From Cryptomeria japonica (Eukaryota; Streptophyta; Pinopsida; Cupressales; Cupressaceae): a stretch of DNA of 64,000 nt. Below, one piece after another: positions 22,473 through 34,198 of this stretch. Location of the stretch: NCBI RefSeq assembly GCF_030272615.1, contig NC_081408.1, forward strand, positions 304,579,450 through 304,643,449. Reading direction: 5' to 3'. The translations under genes and the position numbers were made by a program. The notes under the pieces were generated by a model. The model had not been told where the DNA came from and ran no database searches. It worked only from the letters and a program-made list of their open reading frames with translations. Position 1 is the stretch's first letter. The number at the start of each line of letters is the position of its first letter.

Positions 22473-24996
22473 ATCTCCATAAAATTTCATTAATTGATCT
22501 CATCAAGATGAATTTATTTGTTTCCGAGTAAGTCTTATACTTGTGTTTTTGCATAGTGTCATCAAACCTTATGCACACAAGTATGGAAGGTGGCATGCTT
22601 ATTCTCACATCTGTATTATAAATAATTTTTTTTGTCTAGTTTTTGTCCATTAACTTTCTAGGTGAGGCTTGGGGTATTACATCACAATCTTTAAATGCAT
22701 CATAGATACTCTTATACACCTCTTAAATGCATAATCAATAAGTGACATACAAGAATACCATGATTATTTTAAATCTAGTGGCATCCCATCCCAAAAGCAT
22801 ATAATATTTATAATAGTTCATTAAAATATTTATGCATAGTGAGAATGTTAGTTTTACAAGTTAACATCCAAAAATTATTACAATGATCTACAAGTTATGT
22901 GACACAATTATCTTAACACTCTCATACTTTTTGTATACATTGAAAATTAGCATACAAGGAAATCAATAAAAAATTAAATTAAATTTTATTAGCTAGGGAC
23001 AACATAACCCATAGCTAATAAAACAAGAAAAACGATATTAGTGCTTATTTGTATCACCTCCAAGGCATTTACCTTTTTAGCTTTAGTAACTAAGAGATCC
23101 TCAAACTCAACCTAAGACATATGTTTGAAATGGTAGACAAATACACAAACAACCATATCATGCCTAAAACATTCTTAGTGCACAATATTGTAATATCTAG
23201 AGTTGTTCATGGGAAAAGGATCGTGTCTTCAACACCTTGAAGACTATATATATATGACCACTATATTTATAACCAATTATTTTGCCACTAAAAAATCTCA
23301 TTAAATCAAAGCTTTCCATAGGAGCATTATTCATTTCCCAATACTTCCCGATCTAAATATTAACCTTAAACATTTTCTTATTACCAGCAATTAAAACTCA
23401 ATAGTGTCATTACTGAAATTCCCATCTTATATATATAGATTTCCATGTCAACATGGTATCCTATATACCAAGAAGACCCTTATATTTGAACTCCATTTCA
23501 AACATTTTTTTTTTTCTATTAATAGATTCTTTCTTGTAAGTTCACCATTTTTCTTGTGCAAACAACTTGGATCACCTATGCAAAGCTCCTACTCAAATAA
23601 ATATTATCACAAGACCAAAATGCCCTTAGATCCTAAAATATCTAAAATGGGCCAATGAATTTGATATTAAGTGTAAAAACCTAATGTTGATACTCTCATT
23701 TATATGGAGAGTATTATTAAATATATGCATTACAATGCTTTAAAATGACAAATGAAGCATACAAAATAATAATCAATACATAAAACATCATATTTACCTT
23801 AGGAAAACCTTTTAAAAACAATCTAGTAAAAAATAGAACTTCGCCAATATATTATCAAATAAAAACATATGATTACAATTATAAGAAGATTTAATATACA
23901 CAAGTTAAACAAATGATCTTTACCCATTATATAATATGACAACAAAAACTTTAAAAAATCTCATATAAATGCCACATGCACTTAGAGAATTAATTCTTAA
24001 TGTGTATGTGAGTTTCTCTTTAACGTATAATCAATCTAGCAACATAATAGGTCTTGCTCTAGAAACTTGTCATAATAAGATGGAAGCATACATAACCACA
24101 CTAGGCTTTCTTTGAAACTTGTCACAATAGTGTCATGAAGCCTACAAAATAATTTAATAACAACAAGAAAAACAATATTTCCAATCCCAAGAACTTTATT
24201 TGTAAGGTATTGTAAACCACAAATTGAGATAGGGTTCTAAAACCATGGGCCCAAAATTATGATCTTGATTTGGGTGGCCAACTCCATGTGTTCACCATGA
24301 AATTCCCAATGCACTAGTTAACATTCCTTAACTCTTACAAATAGTAAATCTACCTCGTCAAACCAAGAACTTCAACTAGGGACATTGATTTCTCTTACAT
24401 GTTGCTCTTTCAATTGACTAAATTTACTTGGTTAAAGATGTCCCTTCTAAGTCCATTTATACTTCCCACTATTAATGCTTTTGCAATCTAAAGTTCCTAT
24501 ATATATATATGCTATTACACACCACTTACACATGTCATAAGTATTTTTATGTTTGCAATAGATAATCTCACATGCCTTTTACACATGTCATTGCATACAA
24601 TCCAAATGGCATATGCGAATCTATGTACTTCTTAAGAGTGGTGTTATCTTAAAAAAGGGTCCAATTTACAAGAGCATGAAAAACAATTACACCTAGGTAG
24701 CATCTCAATATTACAATAATATCTAAATATTATTGTAAGGATTGCAAGGTGTATAACACACCTATTATAACACTTTCAATATATAAATTAATTATGTGCA
24801 ACTTTCTTAGGATGATGTCTTTAGGGACAACAATAGATACCTTTTGGCATCTACATTAATGAATAATGATTAGGATTGTCAATTTTATAAAGTGGGAATT
24901 TAGTTTTGAAAAAGGGGAATGCACTTGTGTGTATGATCTAATCTAGGGGATAAAATTATAGTTGTGATTTCTTTCCAGATGAGAAAACTAATAGAA
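22473..24996. other. Intergenic, nothing recognised
   Basis: 2.5 kb of AT-rich sequence with no convincing coding frame. I see no LTR pair, terminal inverted repeat or RNA gene. The 84-codon frame at 23404 has no motif. Confidence 0.5.
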
Positions 24997-25001
24997 CTTA
25001 G

Positions 25002-25376
25002 TGTTAGAGTATTCGGGTATTTACTTGATTAATTAAATAATATTTGTTTAATTATTTAAGTTCCCTTTATCTCTTTTACACTTAAGCTAACTTTAGGTGC
25101 ATAATAATTAATTCTTTTATTAATTATTATGTGCACACCTAGGTTTTCCTTTTTAGGGTTTCTTGACCTATTAAAGGTTGAGTTCTTTCTTTTCATTGTA
25201 AGAAGAAGGATTATTACATTACACTTTTTGTGAATATTGAACTCTCTCTTTTTGAGCATATTTTCTGTGTATTTGTTTCTTCTGTGATTTGCTTCCTTGC
25301 TTCTCCTTGTAACAGGTTTTTAAGCTTGCCGAGATCATTTGGGCTCCTGTGGTGTTGTATTTTCTCAACTCCAATA
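25002..25376 (+). repeat. 5' LTR of the short element
   Basis: It starts TGTTAGAGTATTCGG. It holds two AT-rich inverted repeats: an AATTAAATAATATT-type one near 25026-25060, and one whose stem CATAATAATTAAT pairs with ATTAATTATTATG across TCTTTT near 25099-25136. Confidence 0.9.
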
Positions 25377-25388
25377 TGGTATCAGAGT
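25377..25388 (+). other. Primer-binding site of the short element
   Basis: TGGTATCAGAGT directly abuts the LTR and complements initiator Met-tRNA at all but the last position. Confidence 0.85.
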
Positions 25389-25789
25389 TTCAGATCTATA
25401 GCTATCTGTTCTTGTTTTGAGAATTTTTGCATTGGAAGCAGATCTGGGGTTTCAGGAAGTTTTTTGTATGTACTTAGGGATAGACTTTTTTCTGAGCACT
25501 TTGGGCCTAAATAGTCCTCACTATCGTGCTCAGAAGGCCTGAAAATCCCTAAAGTCATTTAAAACTTGCCTAGTTTTGGCTCTTGAGCCTCTAGGAGTAT
25601 TTTTTCTCCAGATCCAAGCCGTATGGCCTTGGCACGCAGTTTGAGAACAATTCAAAAAAGAATATTTTTTGCCTTTTTACGACATGCAAGCCGAAATTTG
25701 ATTTTTTGTAAAAAAAAAAGTTTTGGGGGGTTCCCCACAGTACGCAGGGTACCATGGGGCCCCTTGCCTTGTTGCAGGTTGCCACTGTT

Positions 25790-26165
25790 GTCAGCGTGAG
25801 CCCCGCCGACTGCCAGCCTCCAACCGCCACCGGCGCCCTCCGGTCCCATGGGGCCCTTTCCGGCAAGTGCCACCGTCGCAACACCCCGCGGCCCCACCGC
25901 TGCAGCTTTGGCTCCCGTCGGCCTCCCTGCAGCCCCTGCCGACGCTCCAGCCACCTGTCGACCTCATCGACACCCATCGCCGCAGCCAAGCCCTTCCCGC
26001 CGCCGTCGCCGCCTCGGGCCCCGCCTGTCAGTCTAACCGCCGCCGGAAACTACCTCGGCCACTGCTGCACCACCGCCCGACCATTGGGTCTCCACCCGCC
26101 CACCACCAGAGCGTCGCCCACTGGCCACCTCCGTCAGCCCCTGCCACCAGACTACCCCTTCCTCT
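25790..26165 (+). other. GC-rich internal island
   Basis: This segment is strikingly rich in C and G (CCGCC, GCCCC, CCACC words) inside an otherwise AT-rich window. Several overlapping frames on both strands are open simply because stop codons are rare in such composition. Translations are low-complexity Pro/Ala/Arg and none looks like a domain. I call it probable noncoding interior, or the remains of a Pro-rich leader of gag. Confidence 0.55.
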
Positions 26166-27284
26166 TATTTTGAAGGGGGTTTTGGTTTTTTGGCCATATC
26201 TTAGGCATACGGAGTCGTTTTTTCGAAAACAAATAGGCATCGAAAAGATGGTTCCGAGCCAGACCTCGTGATGTTGGAATTTTTTTTCCAATTTTTTTGT
26301 TTGAATGTGTTTTTTTCCAGTCAAAGTGGGGTCTCTTTTTTGCACTCCAGGAGACGTAGAATGAGCATCTGAACTCCGTTTTTCGAACAATTTATATTTT
26401 TGGAAAGCGTGTGTTGTGTAATTTCCAGCCATATGAGTTTTATTTCTAGATTCTGCTCCATGCAAATTTTATTCATTTTTTTGCTTTTCAGCACTCTGGT
26501 GGATAGTTTGGTTGTTTCAGGTCCTGGGATCTCTTCTCTAAGTTTGATGTCTCTATTTTGGTTCTCCTTTCTATTTCCAGTCTTCTTATCATTCTAGCAT
26601 TGTATTTATGCAAACGCACTGAGATAAAGTGCCATGAGGGGGTTGATGTTTGCCTTGTTTGCCATCCACCTTTGTCAAGTGAGTGTTCCTTCCATGACAT
26701 TCGCCTTATGCTGTGTGTCAAGTGAGTGTTCTTTCCATGACACCATGTACTTTTCTCAGCACCTTTGATGTTCCTAGTTCTTCGTCATGCAGTTCTTCTT
26801 GGCCGTTCTTTTCAGTGTTCCTGTCCCTCTCCTTTTTCAGCATTATGGGGAGGTTTGTCTTGTTGGTTCTAATGCTTTCGTGGTTCGATTGATCAGCTCT
26901 TCAGGTTTTGGTGTTTTCATGCCATCTATATCTTCAATTTCATTTGTTTGCCTTGTTTGCCTTCTGATTCGAGTAGTGTCATTTGAGGGCACTCATACAA
27001 ATTACAGTCTTCTCTACCTGGTCATGTTCTATTTCAGTGGAGGTTCTTCAGATTAGCAGTTATTCTTCGACAGTGTTTGCAGGTTCTTCATGCTTCAGTG
27101 GTGTTCTTTTCCATCTCTTTTTGGAGTAGAGTTTTTTCCCACGTGGTTTTCTCTATTTCTCCGGTTCATAGAGATTTGGTTGTATTTGGGTACTTGATCA
27201 GACCTTGTTGTCGGGACCCATCTTTCCTGCTTTCAGTAGTTATTCTAGGTTTTAGCTTCTCCCTAAGTCTAGTTTAAGGGGGGG

Positions 27285-27661
27285 TGAACTAGAGTATTCG
27301 GTTATTTACTTGATTACTTAAACAATATTTGTTTAATTATTTAAGTTCCCTTTATCTCTTTTACACTTAAGCTAACTTTAGGTGCATAATAATTAATTCT
27401 TTTATTAATTATTATGTACAAACCTAGGTTTTCCTTTTTAGGGCTTCTTGACCTATTAAAGGTTGAGTTCTTTCTTTTCATTGTAAGAAGAAGGATTATT
27501 ACATTACACTTTTTGTGAATATTGAGCTATCTCTTTTTGAGCATATTTTTTGTGTATGTGTTTCTTCTGTGATTTGCTTCTTTGCTTCTCCTTGTAACAG
27601 GTTTTTTAGCTTGCAGAGATCATTTGGGCTCCTGTGGTGTTGTATTTTCTCAACTCCAATA
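27285..27661 (+). repeat. 3' LTR of the short element
   Basis: It matches 25002-25376 with few differences. The start reads TGAACTAGAGTATTCGG, two bases longer than the 5' copy. TSD CTTAG follows. Confidence 0.88.
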
Positions 27662-28238
27662 CTTAGGCCATGAAGGTTTGAATTATGAATATTGCACATG
27701 AAAGTGAAAAGTTCAAGTTAAGATCAATCATACATGTCAAAAGAATCAAATTATGTACTAGACTCATACATAAAAGCCTACCCTATGTATATCTTGAGGG
27801 AACTTAACTAAGAAGTGTGAATAAGATCTAAGAAGTGAACTAGATAGATAATATCCCTATTCACACCCAACAGTGATATAAAACTTTTAAGCAATACACC
27901 AAAATTTATGAATATGTTAAAAAAAAATAACATCCATAAATTTTTAAAAGAGTTTTATGATGCCCACATCTAGGGGAAGAGCACCAGTAGCCATCATAGC
28001 TAACTTCGCGCACCCACAGATCCTAAATGGTACATCAGATTTTGATTATTTTTTTTAGTTGTCTTCGTATGCGACTTAACTGCTTAAAGCTATTGATCTG
28101 GCTTTTGGGTAGTAATGATGCACGTTGTGGAATTAGATATGCACACAAAGGTCAAAAAGTACATATTTCAAAGTGTCGCCTGATACCTAACTAAAGATGT
28201 TCCAGTAACCGTCAACTCAAAATCGCTAGTACTTGTTG

Positions 28239-28325
28239 ACAAATGTCCCAATAGTTATGCACAAATGTTCCAATAGTGGTGCACAAATGGACCAATAGTG
28301 GTGCACAAATGGACCAATTATGAAC
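28239..28325. repeat. 22-bp minisatellite, about four copies
   Basis: The unit ACAAATGTTCCAATAGTGGT plus GC begins at 28239, 28261, 28283 and 28305. The last copy is partial, and copies differ at a few positions. Confidence 0.85.
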
Positions 28326-29619
28326 AAAAAATTACAAAAAATGATCAGCTATTGGTACAAAACAAATTTATTAATCAATTTTTCTTATTAATTACATTTT
28401 CTAATACTTCTTCTTATTTACTTGAATTTTACTTATATCTTTGAAGACTAGTGTAAACATAAGTTGAATTGATCTCCCTCACTGTGGGTCCAATTCAAGC
28501 TTTGAAATCTTGGATTCTCTATACTTCTCAATGGCATCGCCATAGAATCATGGAATTATGATCTTTTATACTGCATGTGATGATTTCTTATTATTTAGTT
28601 TAAGAGCTTTTGTTTTATGGGTGGAATCAAATAGGTTTTAGTAAAAGAGCTTTCAATTAAGCGAAATGAAAATTCTTCTGAACTTTGAAAAAAATGATGT
28701 GGGTGAGAGGAATATAAATAGTCAAATACAATTGTTGTCAAAAGCTTGTCCTGTCTTCAATGGACATCACAATTCCTCCCTTTTTTTTTCCAATGCATGA
28801 CTGACTTTCTATTCTCATGAATATCTCGTGACCGGGCAACTTTTGTCTTGTACAGAGGCTAAGATTGTCAACTTGCTCTTTAATAGCTTTGAAGCCAATA
28901 ATACTTTAGACTTGACTACTTTTTCTTTAAAAACTTTGAAAAGCCAATAAAACTTTAGTCTGACATATACAGACAACATCCATAGATTAATAATATACAT
29001 TCAGAATTACCCACTAAGTTCTGCAAATTTCCGGACCTTAATGGTGCAGATTCAATCCAGAGAGGTTGGAGTACATTCCATAGAAATGGTGTGCATGTAC
29101 ACCGTCCCTTACAATATTTCAGGCAGAAAATTTGAACTTATGATCTGTAAAATTTATGGTTTGCTATATAATTAAGAATTTATGTGTGCATACTGTCTGT
29201 GTCTGTAGTACCTAGTACATTATCTGTGGACCATCTTCCTCACTACAAGTTGAGCAGTCCTATCACTAGTTATGGCGGTGACTCCATTCATTTTATCAGC
29301 TTTTTCAATGTGGGGTCAAAGCCGGCCTTCAAGTATCATAATTGAAATGAATCTACATCATTCCTTACTATAGTTGTTTAGGTTTTTAAATAAAATGAAA
29401 TAATTTTAATTGGGTACATGCATGAGATCAAAACAGGCTATGGAAATATGAATGTTTTTATCAGTTATGGGATACATGGTGCAGAGGGTGTTCTTTTTAT
29501 GGATGATTTGGATACACAGGATGTAAAAAAAAAAATATTAATATGCTTTTTTCAAAGAGTTCTATTATGGAATAATGGTCTTGGATGTCCTTGCATTTTG
29601 GGATGAGTTTAAACATCAC

Positions 29620-29798
29620 ACACTTAGCAGTTAGCAGTGACTGCTTAGGTGGCTGTCTCTTCTAACTCAACTTCGGTCTTCTAAACTAATGTACAACGGG
29701 ATACTGTTATAAAAAATTTTATGGTCAGAATTGGTAACTACACTGAAAAAGAGGTTGAGTTAGGAGAAACAATCACCTAAGCAGTTAACGCTAAGTGT
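29620..29798. repeat. Imperfect inverted repeat (MITE-like)
   Basis: Left arm 29620-29675 starts ACACTTAGCAGTTAGC and contains TGCTTAGGTG and TCTAACTCAAC. Right arm 29745-29798 is its imperfect reverse complement, ending GCTAAGTGT. The loop is about 70 bp. No clear target duplication was found. It could be a small nonautonomous DNA transposon. Confidence 0.6.
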
Positions 29799-29903
29799 AT
29801 ATTGTTTAAGCTCAGTTTCTATTGAACATTCAAAGATAAAATTTTGTTCTGTTTCTATTATTTCTGTGGTGTAAAAAAATACAAAGGTGTCATCCATTTG
29901 CAT

Positions 29904-31383
29904 TGTTGGCAATATAACAAGGATATTGAGAAGGTTGTTGATGATTATGGACACAACTGATTAAAGATGTTTTAATGTCTTGCTATTATTATTTCGTCAT
30001 TGATGTCAAGAAATTGATTTTCTAATTCAGTATGATGTTGCCATATCTTAAGAAATATGATATGAAGATTATAAAGAAGTCGGTAAAGACACATGAAAGA
30101 ATATGATGAATAAGGGGATAAGTTATTTAATGGGCAACTTTACCGAGTCAGACAATGATGAGATCTTGATGTTTTAGATCGTTCTAACATCATACATATG
30201 TTGTAAAATGTGAAGGGTATTACTATACTATGTTATCAAACAAAGAACCTAGTCGGTAAACCCTAAGGAACCTAGTCGGTAAACCCTAAGGTTATCGTAG
30301 TCAGTTAATGAATACAGAATGTCTACCGAGTAAAGTTTAGTATTCACCGAGTTGTAACCGAGCTATAACAGAATGCATTAATTGTTTATATGTGATATTT
30401 AATGAAAGATGCTAATGAGCTAGAGCGGATCAATGATTGGCAAGTCGTGGAAGAAGTTTGTTAACGAATCTAAGGCAATGGAAAGTCGGCAAGAAGATCT
30501 ACAGCTCAGATTTAACTGTATTACCCTAACACAAGTTCCAAGGCGGGGTAAAACATTTTTCAGATCGAAAGATACAATGAACCTGGACAAGATTGAAGAT
30601 CTGATGGCTATGATTGATCATGGGAAATGCGATCAAGGAGATTAAGTGGTTAGAAGATTGTTTATAAATAAGGAACTGTTGATAAACAATGTACGCGGGC
30701 AAGTGTATGCACAGGGATGCTACATAGTGATTACCGAGCACAGAAGCTTGAAGACCTGTTAGAATAACAGAGTATTGATGCCCAACAGATAGACAAGATT
30801 AGTTCTATGTCTAGATTGTATTGAACAAATAAGAATCTACTTTAGGATTTTAGATGTGAAGTTGCAAATAGATTGTATTACTGTTATTTTGTGAAAGTGA
30901 CAGGAAATCTGTTAACCGAGTGGACTTAATAGTCTTATATGTAAATCCTCTAACAAGGTGACATTCTAAATGAGTGTTTGAAATCATTTGACAAGGTCAC
31001 TTCTAACAAAGTGAAGATCCTAAAAGATCTGAGGGAAATCCCTTAACTGGGTCACATCTAGCAATGTGTTTTGTAATCTTTAACAGGATTGGCTTTTAAC
31101 CGAGCATACTCTAGAAGAGTATATTTCTTAGTGGGTCCAAAATCCCACAATGGTTTTTCCCTATTGGGGTTTCCACGTTAAATCTGGTGTTATGAGGTTT
31201 ATATTGTTCATATGCTTTTGAGTTTGCATGTTTGACAGTTTTATTATATGACTGATATATGTTACCGAGGTTGAATCTGATGTTTTCATTGATGATTAAG
31301 TTTGTATGATTCACCCCCCCCCCCCCCCCCTCTCATCTTGTTGGCTATTGGATCTGTACTTATATTAAGTATCAGAACTATCA
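29904..31383 (+). mobile_element. Solo LTR of the Copia family
   Basis: This aligns throughout with the Copia LTRs at 45092-46616 and 51243-52765, with some 20 bp missing near its start. It begins TGTTGGCAATATAAC and ends AGAACTATCA. TTGCAT occurs on both sides (29898-29903 and 31384-31389). No primer site or internal sequence follows, so it is a solo LTR left by recombination between the two LTRs of a full element. It has a 17-C run at 31314-31330. Confidence 0.9.
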
Positions 31384-31835
31384 TTGCATATCTCACATCT
31401 GAGTCTTTGAGAGCTAGTCCTTAGTTGAACAATTAAGATCTTCCTTCCATTTGATTTCAACATTTATATGTTTTTTCAAAATGTTAATAAATTAGAGTGA
31501 GCCCTCTAATATAATGTTGTCATTTTCTATTTGTTTTCTTTTTATTCACATCAATGATCTAAACTTTTTATTCATATGACATGTCTTTGTTAAAGTTTGT
31601 ACAGTCTATATGGTTAAGAATTGCAGCAAAAGAACACCACTTAACACAATCAAGGATATATGAGCAGTTGCAAGTAGATATATAATTCTTTTGGGTCAAT
31701 TTTTTTTTTTATTATAAAATTTGATTAAGAAGTTTCTTTCTTTGATTAGTCTTGCTTCTTCATATGATATAGTTAAGTAGTATATTCATAGGGTGTCTTC
31801 GTACTTGATGCAAATGTCATTGTAGGCTCACATTC

Positions 31836-32123
31836 GTGATGTGGGGCCATTATGTTTCCACCACTCTGAAAGTGACAAAAGGAGCCTTGATAATTGCCAG
31901 GGGTAGCAAATCAGGCACTTTATATGTGCTAGAAAGTCACACTGATGTGAAAGCTGCGAAGGCAATTGTGGACAATGAATCAAAGCTTTGGCACAAGAGA
32001 CTTGGTCACATGAGCAAGCTAGGCCTTGAGATTTTGCACAAAAAGGATCACCTTCCGGGGCTGAAATTGGCAGATTTAGTGATGTGTGAGCGTTGTATAT
32101 ATGACATTTTCACTTTTTCTTAG
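31836..32123 (+). pseudogene. Copia integrase N-terminal (pre-integrase) relic
   Basis: The fragment reads KVTKGALIIARGSKSGTLYV followed by KLWHKRLGHMSKLGLEILHK and CERC. It matches the zinc-binding HHCC-type region upstream of the Copia integrase core: His residues in WHKRLGH and the Cys pair in CERC. Protease lies missing upstream and the catalytic core downstream, so it is a severed piece. It is from a different Copia lineage than the 45-kb element (RLGHMSKLG versus RFCHVNFDN). Confidence 0.75.
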
Positions 32124-32599
32124 ATATCATCCACCTCCCAATCTTAGATAATATGACACAATCCTTATTTGGACGGTCAACATTTTTACTTTATTGTTAA
32201 TTTGTCCTTAATTAAATTTGAAAGGAAATTTTAAAAAGCTATCCAAATTAAGAAAGAGAATTTAATAGCCATCTACTATCAATAGATGTTATGGTGTTGA
32301 AGAACCTCTCTTCTATTTTATCTTTTTTACTTATTAAGAATTAGAAGTTAATATATGTGTATTTAAAATTAAACAAACAGTATATATTTTCACAAAGTCA
32401 TATCAAAGAAATAATCCATCATATGGTAATACAAAAGACTTGCAATAAATAAATTGATATACATGATTTGGTCCAACTTTTTAGTTTGTTTCACATTAAA
32501 TCAACAAAGATGCAAACACTTTTTTTAAACTATAAACTCATTTACAAAATATTTTGACCTCTCATTTAAGATCAAGAATTACTGTGAAATTGAATACAA

Positions 32600-32940
32600 G
32601 GTTGTTAGTATGCTGTTTCTCAATTTGATTGTGTGATTTTTTTGCATCAATGTTTCGGATCACACTCTGTTATCCATCACTCAGATAATAACTCCGTGAG
32701 TGTTTTTTGAGTCAATGTTTCAAATCACACTCCATGATCCATCATCAGGATGATAACTCTGTGAATGTTTTTTGGCATACACTCCTTGATCCATCATCAG
32801 GATCCTGATGATGGATCACAGAGTATGATCTGAAACGTTGATGCAAATAATTGATAATGCATCATGGAGAGTGATCTGAAATGTTGATGCAAAAAACACT
32901 CATGCAATCAAATCCATAAGCAGCATACTGACAGTCTCAT
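32600..32940. repeat. Foldback repeat with perfect 30-nt palindrome at its centre
   Basis: Positions 32788-32817 are a perfect palindrome centred on GGATCC. On either side, arms extend imperfectly to AGTATGCTG (left) and CAGCATACT (right). Within the arms a subrepeat recurs: TTTTTTGCATCAATGTTTC, GGATCACACTCTG, ATCCATCATCAGGATG, AACTCTGTGAGTG. A fragment of the same subrepeat is present at about 33996-34035, upstream of the GRAS gene. Confidence 0.8.
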
Positions 32941-34198
32941 AGATTGTAGAACTCTACTAACTTTAATGAATACACGATTATAAGATCATACATAATCTTC
33001 TATCTTTTTACAATAATTGCCTTAAATTTTTTGAAAAAAATCTCAGAATATTGTTTTGAAGAAATAAAATATTATAGCTTACAGTTCACGACAAGTTACA
33101 TCCAGTGACAGGAATTTTGATGGTGGGTTAAGTCCCTTCATGACCTCCCCCAGTGGGCCCATCAGCTCATGAGCTTGGATCAATAATAAAATCTTTCTGT
33201 GAGTTTTATCTTTCACGGTACAATGAGTGATTGTGATACTTAAATTGGAAATATAAAGCTACTGGTCCCAGTCATGGAAAGTGACGGTTTGTATGCCGTA
33301 TCCTGCGATTTTTTGGGGGGCTGCATTTTTTTGGGGGATTTTTAAACCTCCCATGGACAGCTACAGCTTGTAAAGATTAACAGGTGTGAATTCAGAAGTT
33401 CAATTATACTGGATTAAGGTTTAATTCCCGTCAAAACTACTATTAAGTCTTATGAATCTTATAAAATCAGGTCGTCTGATGGGACATGCAGGTGGATAAG
33501 TCAGAAGCTTCACACAATTGGCAGCTGATGATATGTATGAGATTAAAATGCTTGGTATAACAAAAATTTACAGCAGTCATCAGATATTTATTTCACTGGA
33601 TATGAGGAAAATGCCAATCCGTAGAGTCACCCACATTTCCTGACCTTTCAATTGGGAATATTTAGTAATGAGAAAATGAAAACACGTGAAGAAGAGAGTG
33701 GAGACGAATTGAATTGTGCAGGTGGGCTGTTTCTTAAGATAAGTAGTTTGTGGCCACATTTTATATGGGAAGGTTCAAGAAATTAGCTCGAGGTAAAGAG
33801 TAGAATGGAACACCCTTTCATATCTGATGCCCATGATATTTTTTCAAGATCAAGCTCTTTGTAAGGAAGAATGCTAGATGCAGGGCCAGCTATTTGGGTA
33901 GCCAATAAAAGGAAATTTGGGGATTCAGTATCAGCATCAGGAATAGGGGATTAGTTGTTCTATATTGTTTTTAAATTCGATTGTGTTGGGAGTTTTGCAT
34001 CAATGTTTTGGATCACACTTTGAGATCCATCAAACGTGATTGATTATCAGAATAATTAAAAAATAAAAGAAAAAAAAATAATATCATTATAAATTGTTGT
34101 GAAAACTTTGATGTCATTAACAGAGGATTAAAATTATTCACAACAGTGGTGATTGAAGCAGGAACAGAGAGCTTTATTCCAAGGGCAGCAGCAGCATC
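32941..34198 (+). other. Upstream region of the GRAS gene
   Basis: 1.26 kb without a protein motif. It should contain the promoter and 5' UTR of the following gene, but I cannot point to a convincing TATA box or binding site. A fragment of the foldback repeat (GCATCAATGTTTTGGATCAC near 33996) lies about 200 bp upstream of the start codon. Confidence 0.45.

Larger units (their letters stand above)
25002..27661 (+). mobile_element. Short LTR retrotransposon without recognisable genes
   Basis: LTRs of 375 and 377 bp (25002-25376, 27285-27661) flank 1.9 kb. CTTAG lies at 24997-25001 and 27662-27666. The primer site TGGTATCAGAG starts right at 25377. A purine tract (AAGGGGGGG) ends at 27284. The LTR begins TG and appears to end CCAATA instead of ...CA, judged from the TSD. 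No Gag or Pol motif is visible in the interior, so it is a deletion derivative or small non-autonomous element, larger than a typical TRIM. Confidence 0.9.
27667..29897. other. Intergenic with small repeats
   Basis: No coding signal is recognised. It contains a 22-bp minisatellite (28239-28325) and an imperfect inverted repeat (29620-29798), listed separately. Confidence 0.5.

Noticed and set aside
25652-26271. Pro/Ala/Arg-rich open frames on both strands of the GC-rich island
   Set aside because: Overlapping frames stay open because stop codons are rare at this composition; there is no domain and no agreement on one strand.
31836-32123. Internal part of the element whose LTR is the solo LTR at 29904-31383
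   Set aside because: The solo LTR has its own flanking duplication directly before this relic, and the integrase-zone sequence is of a different Copia lineage.
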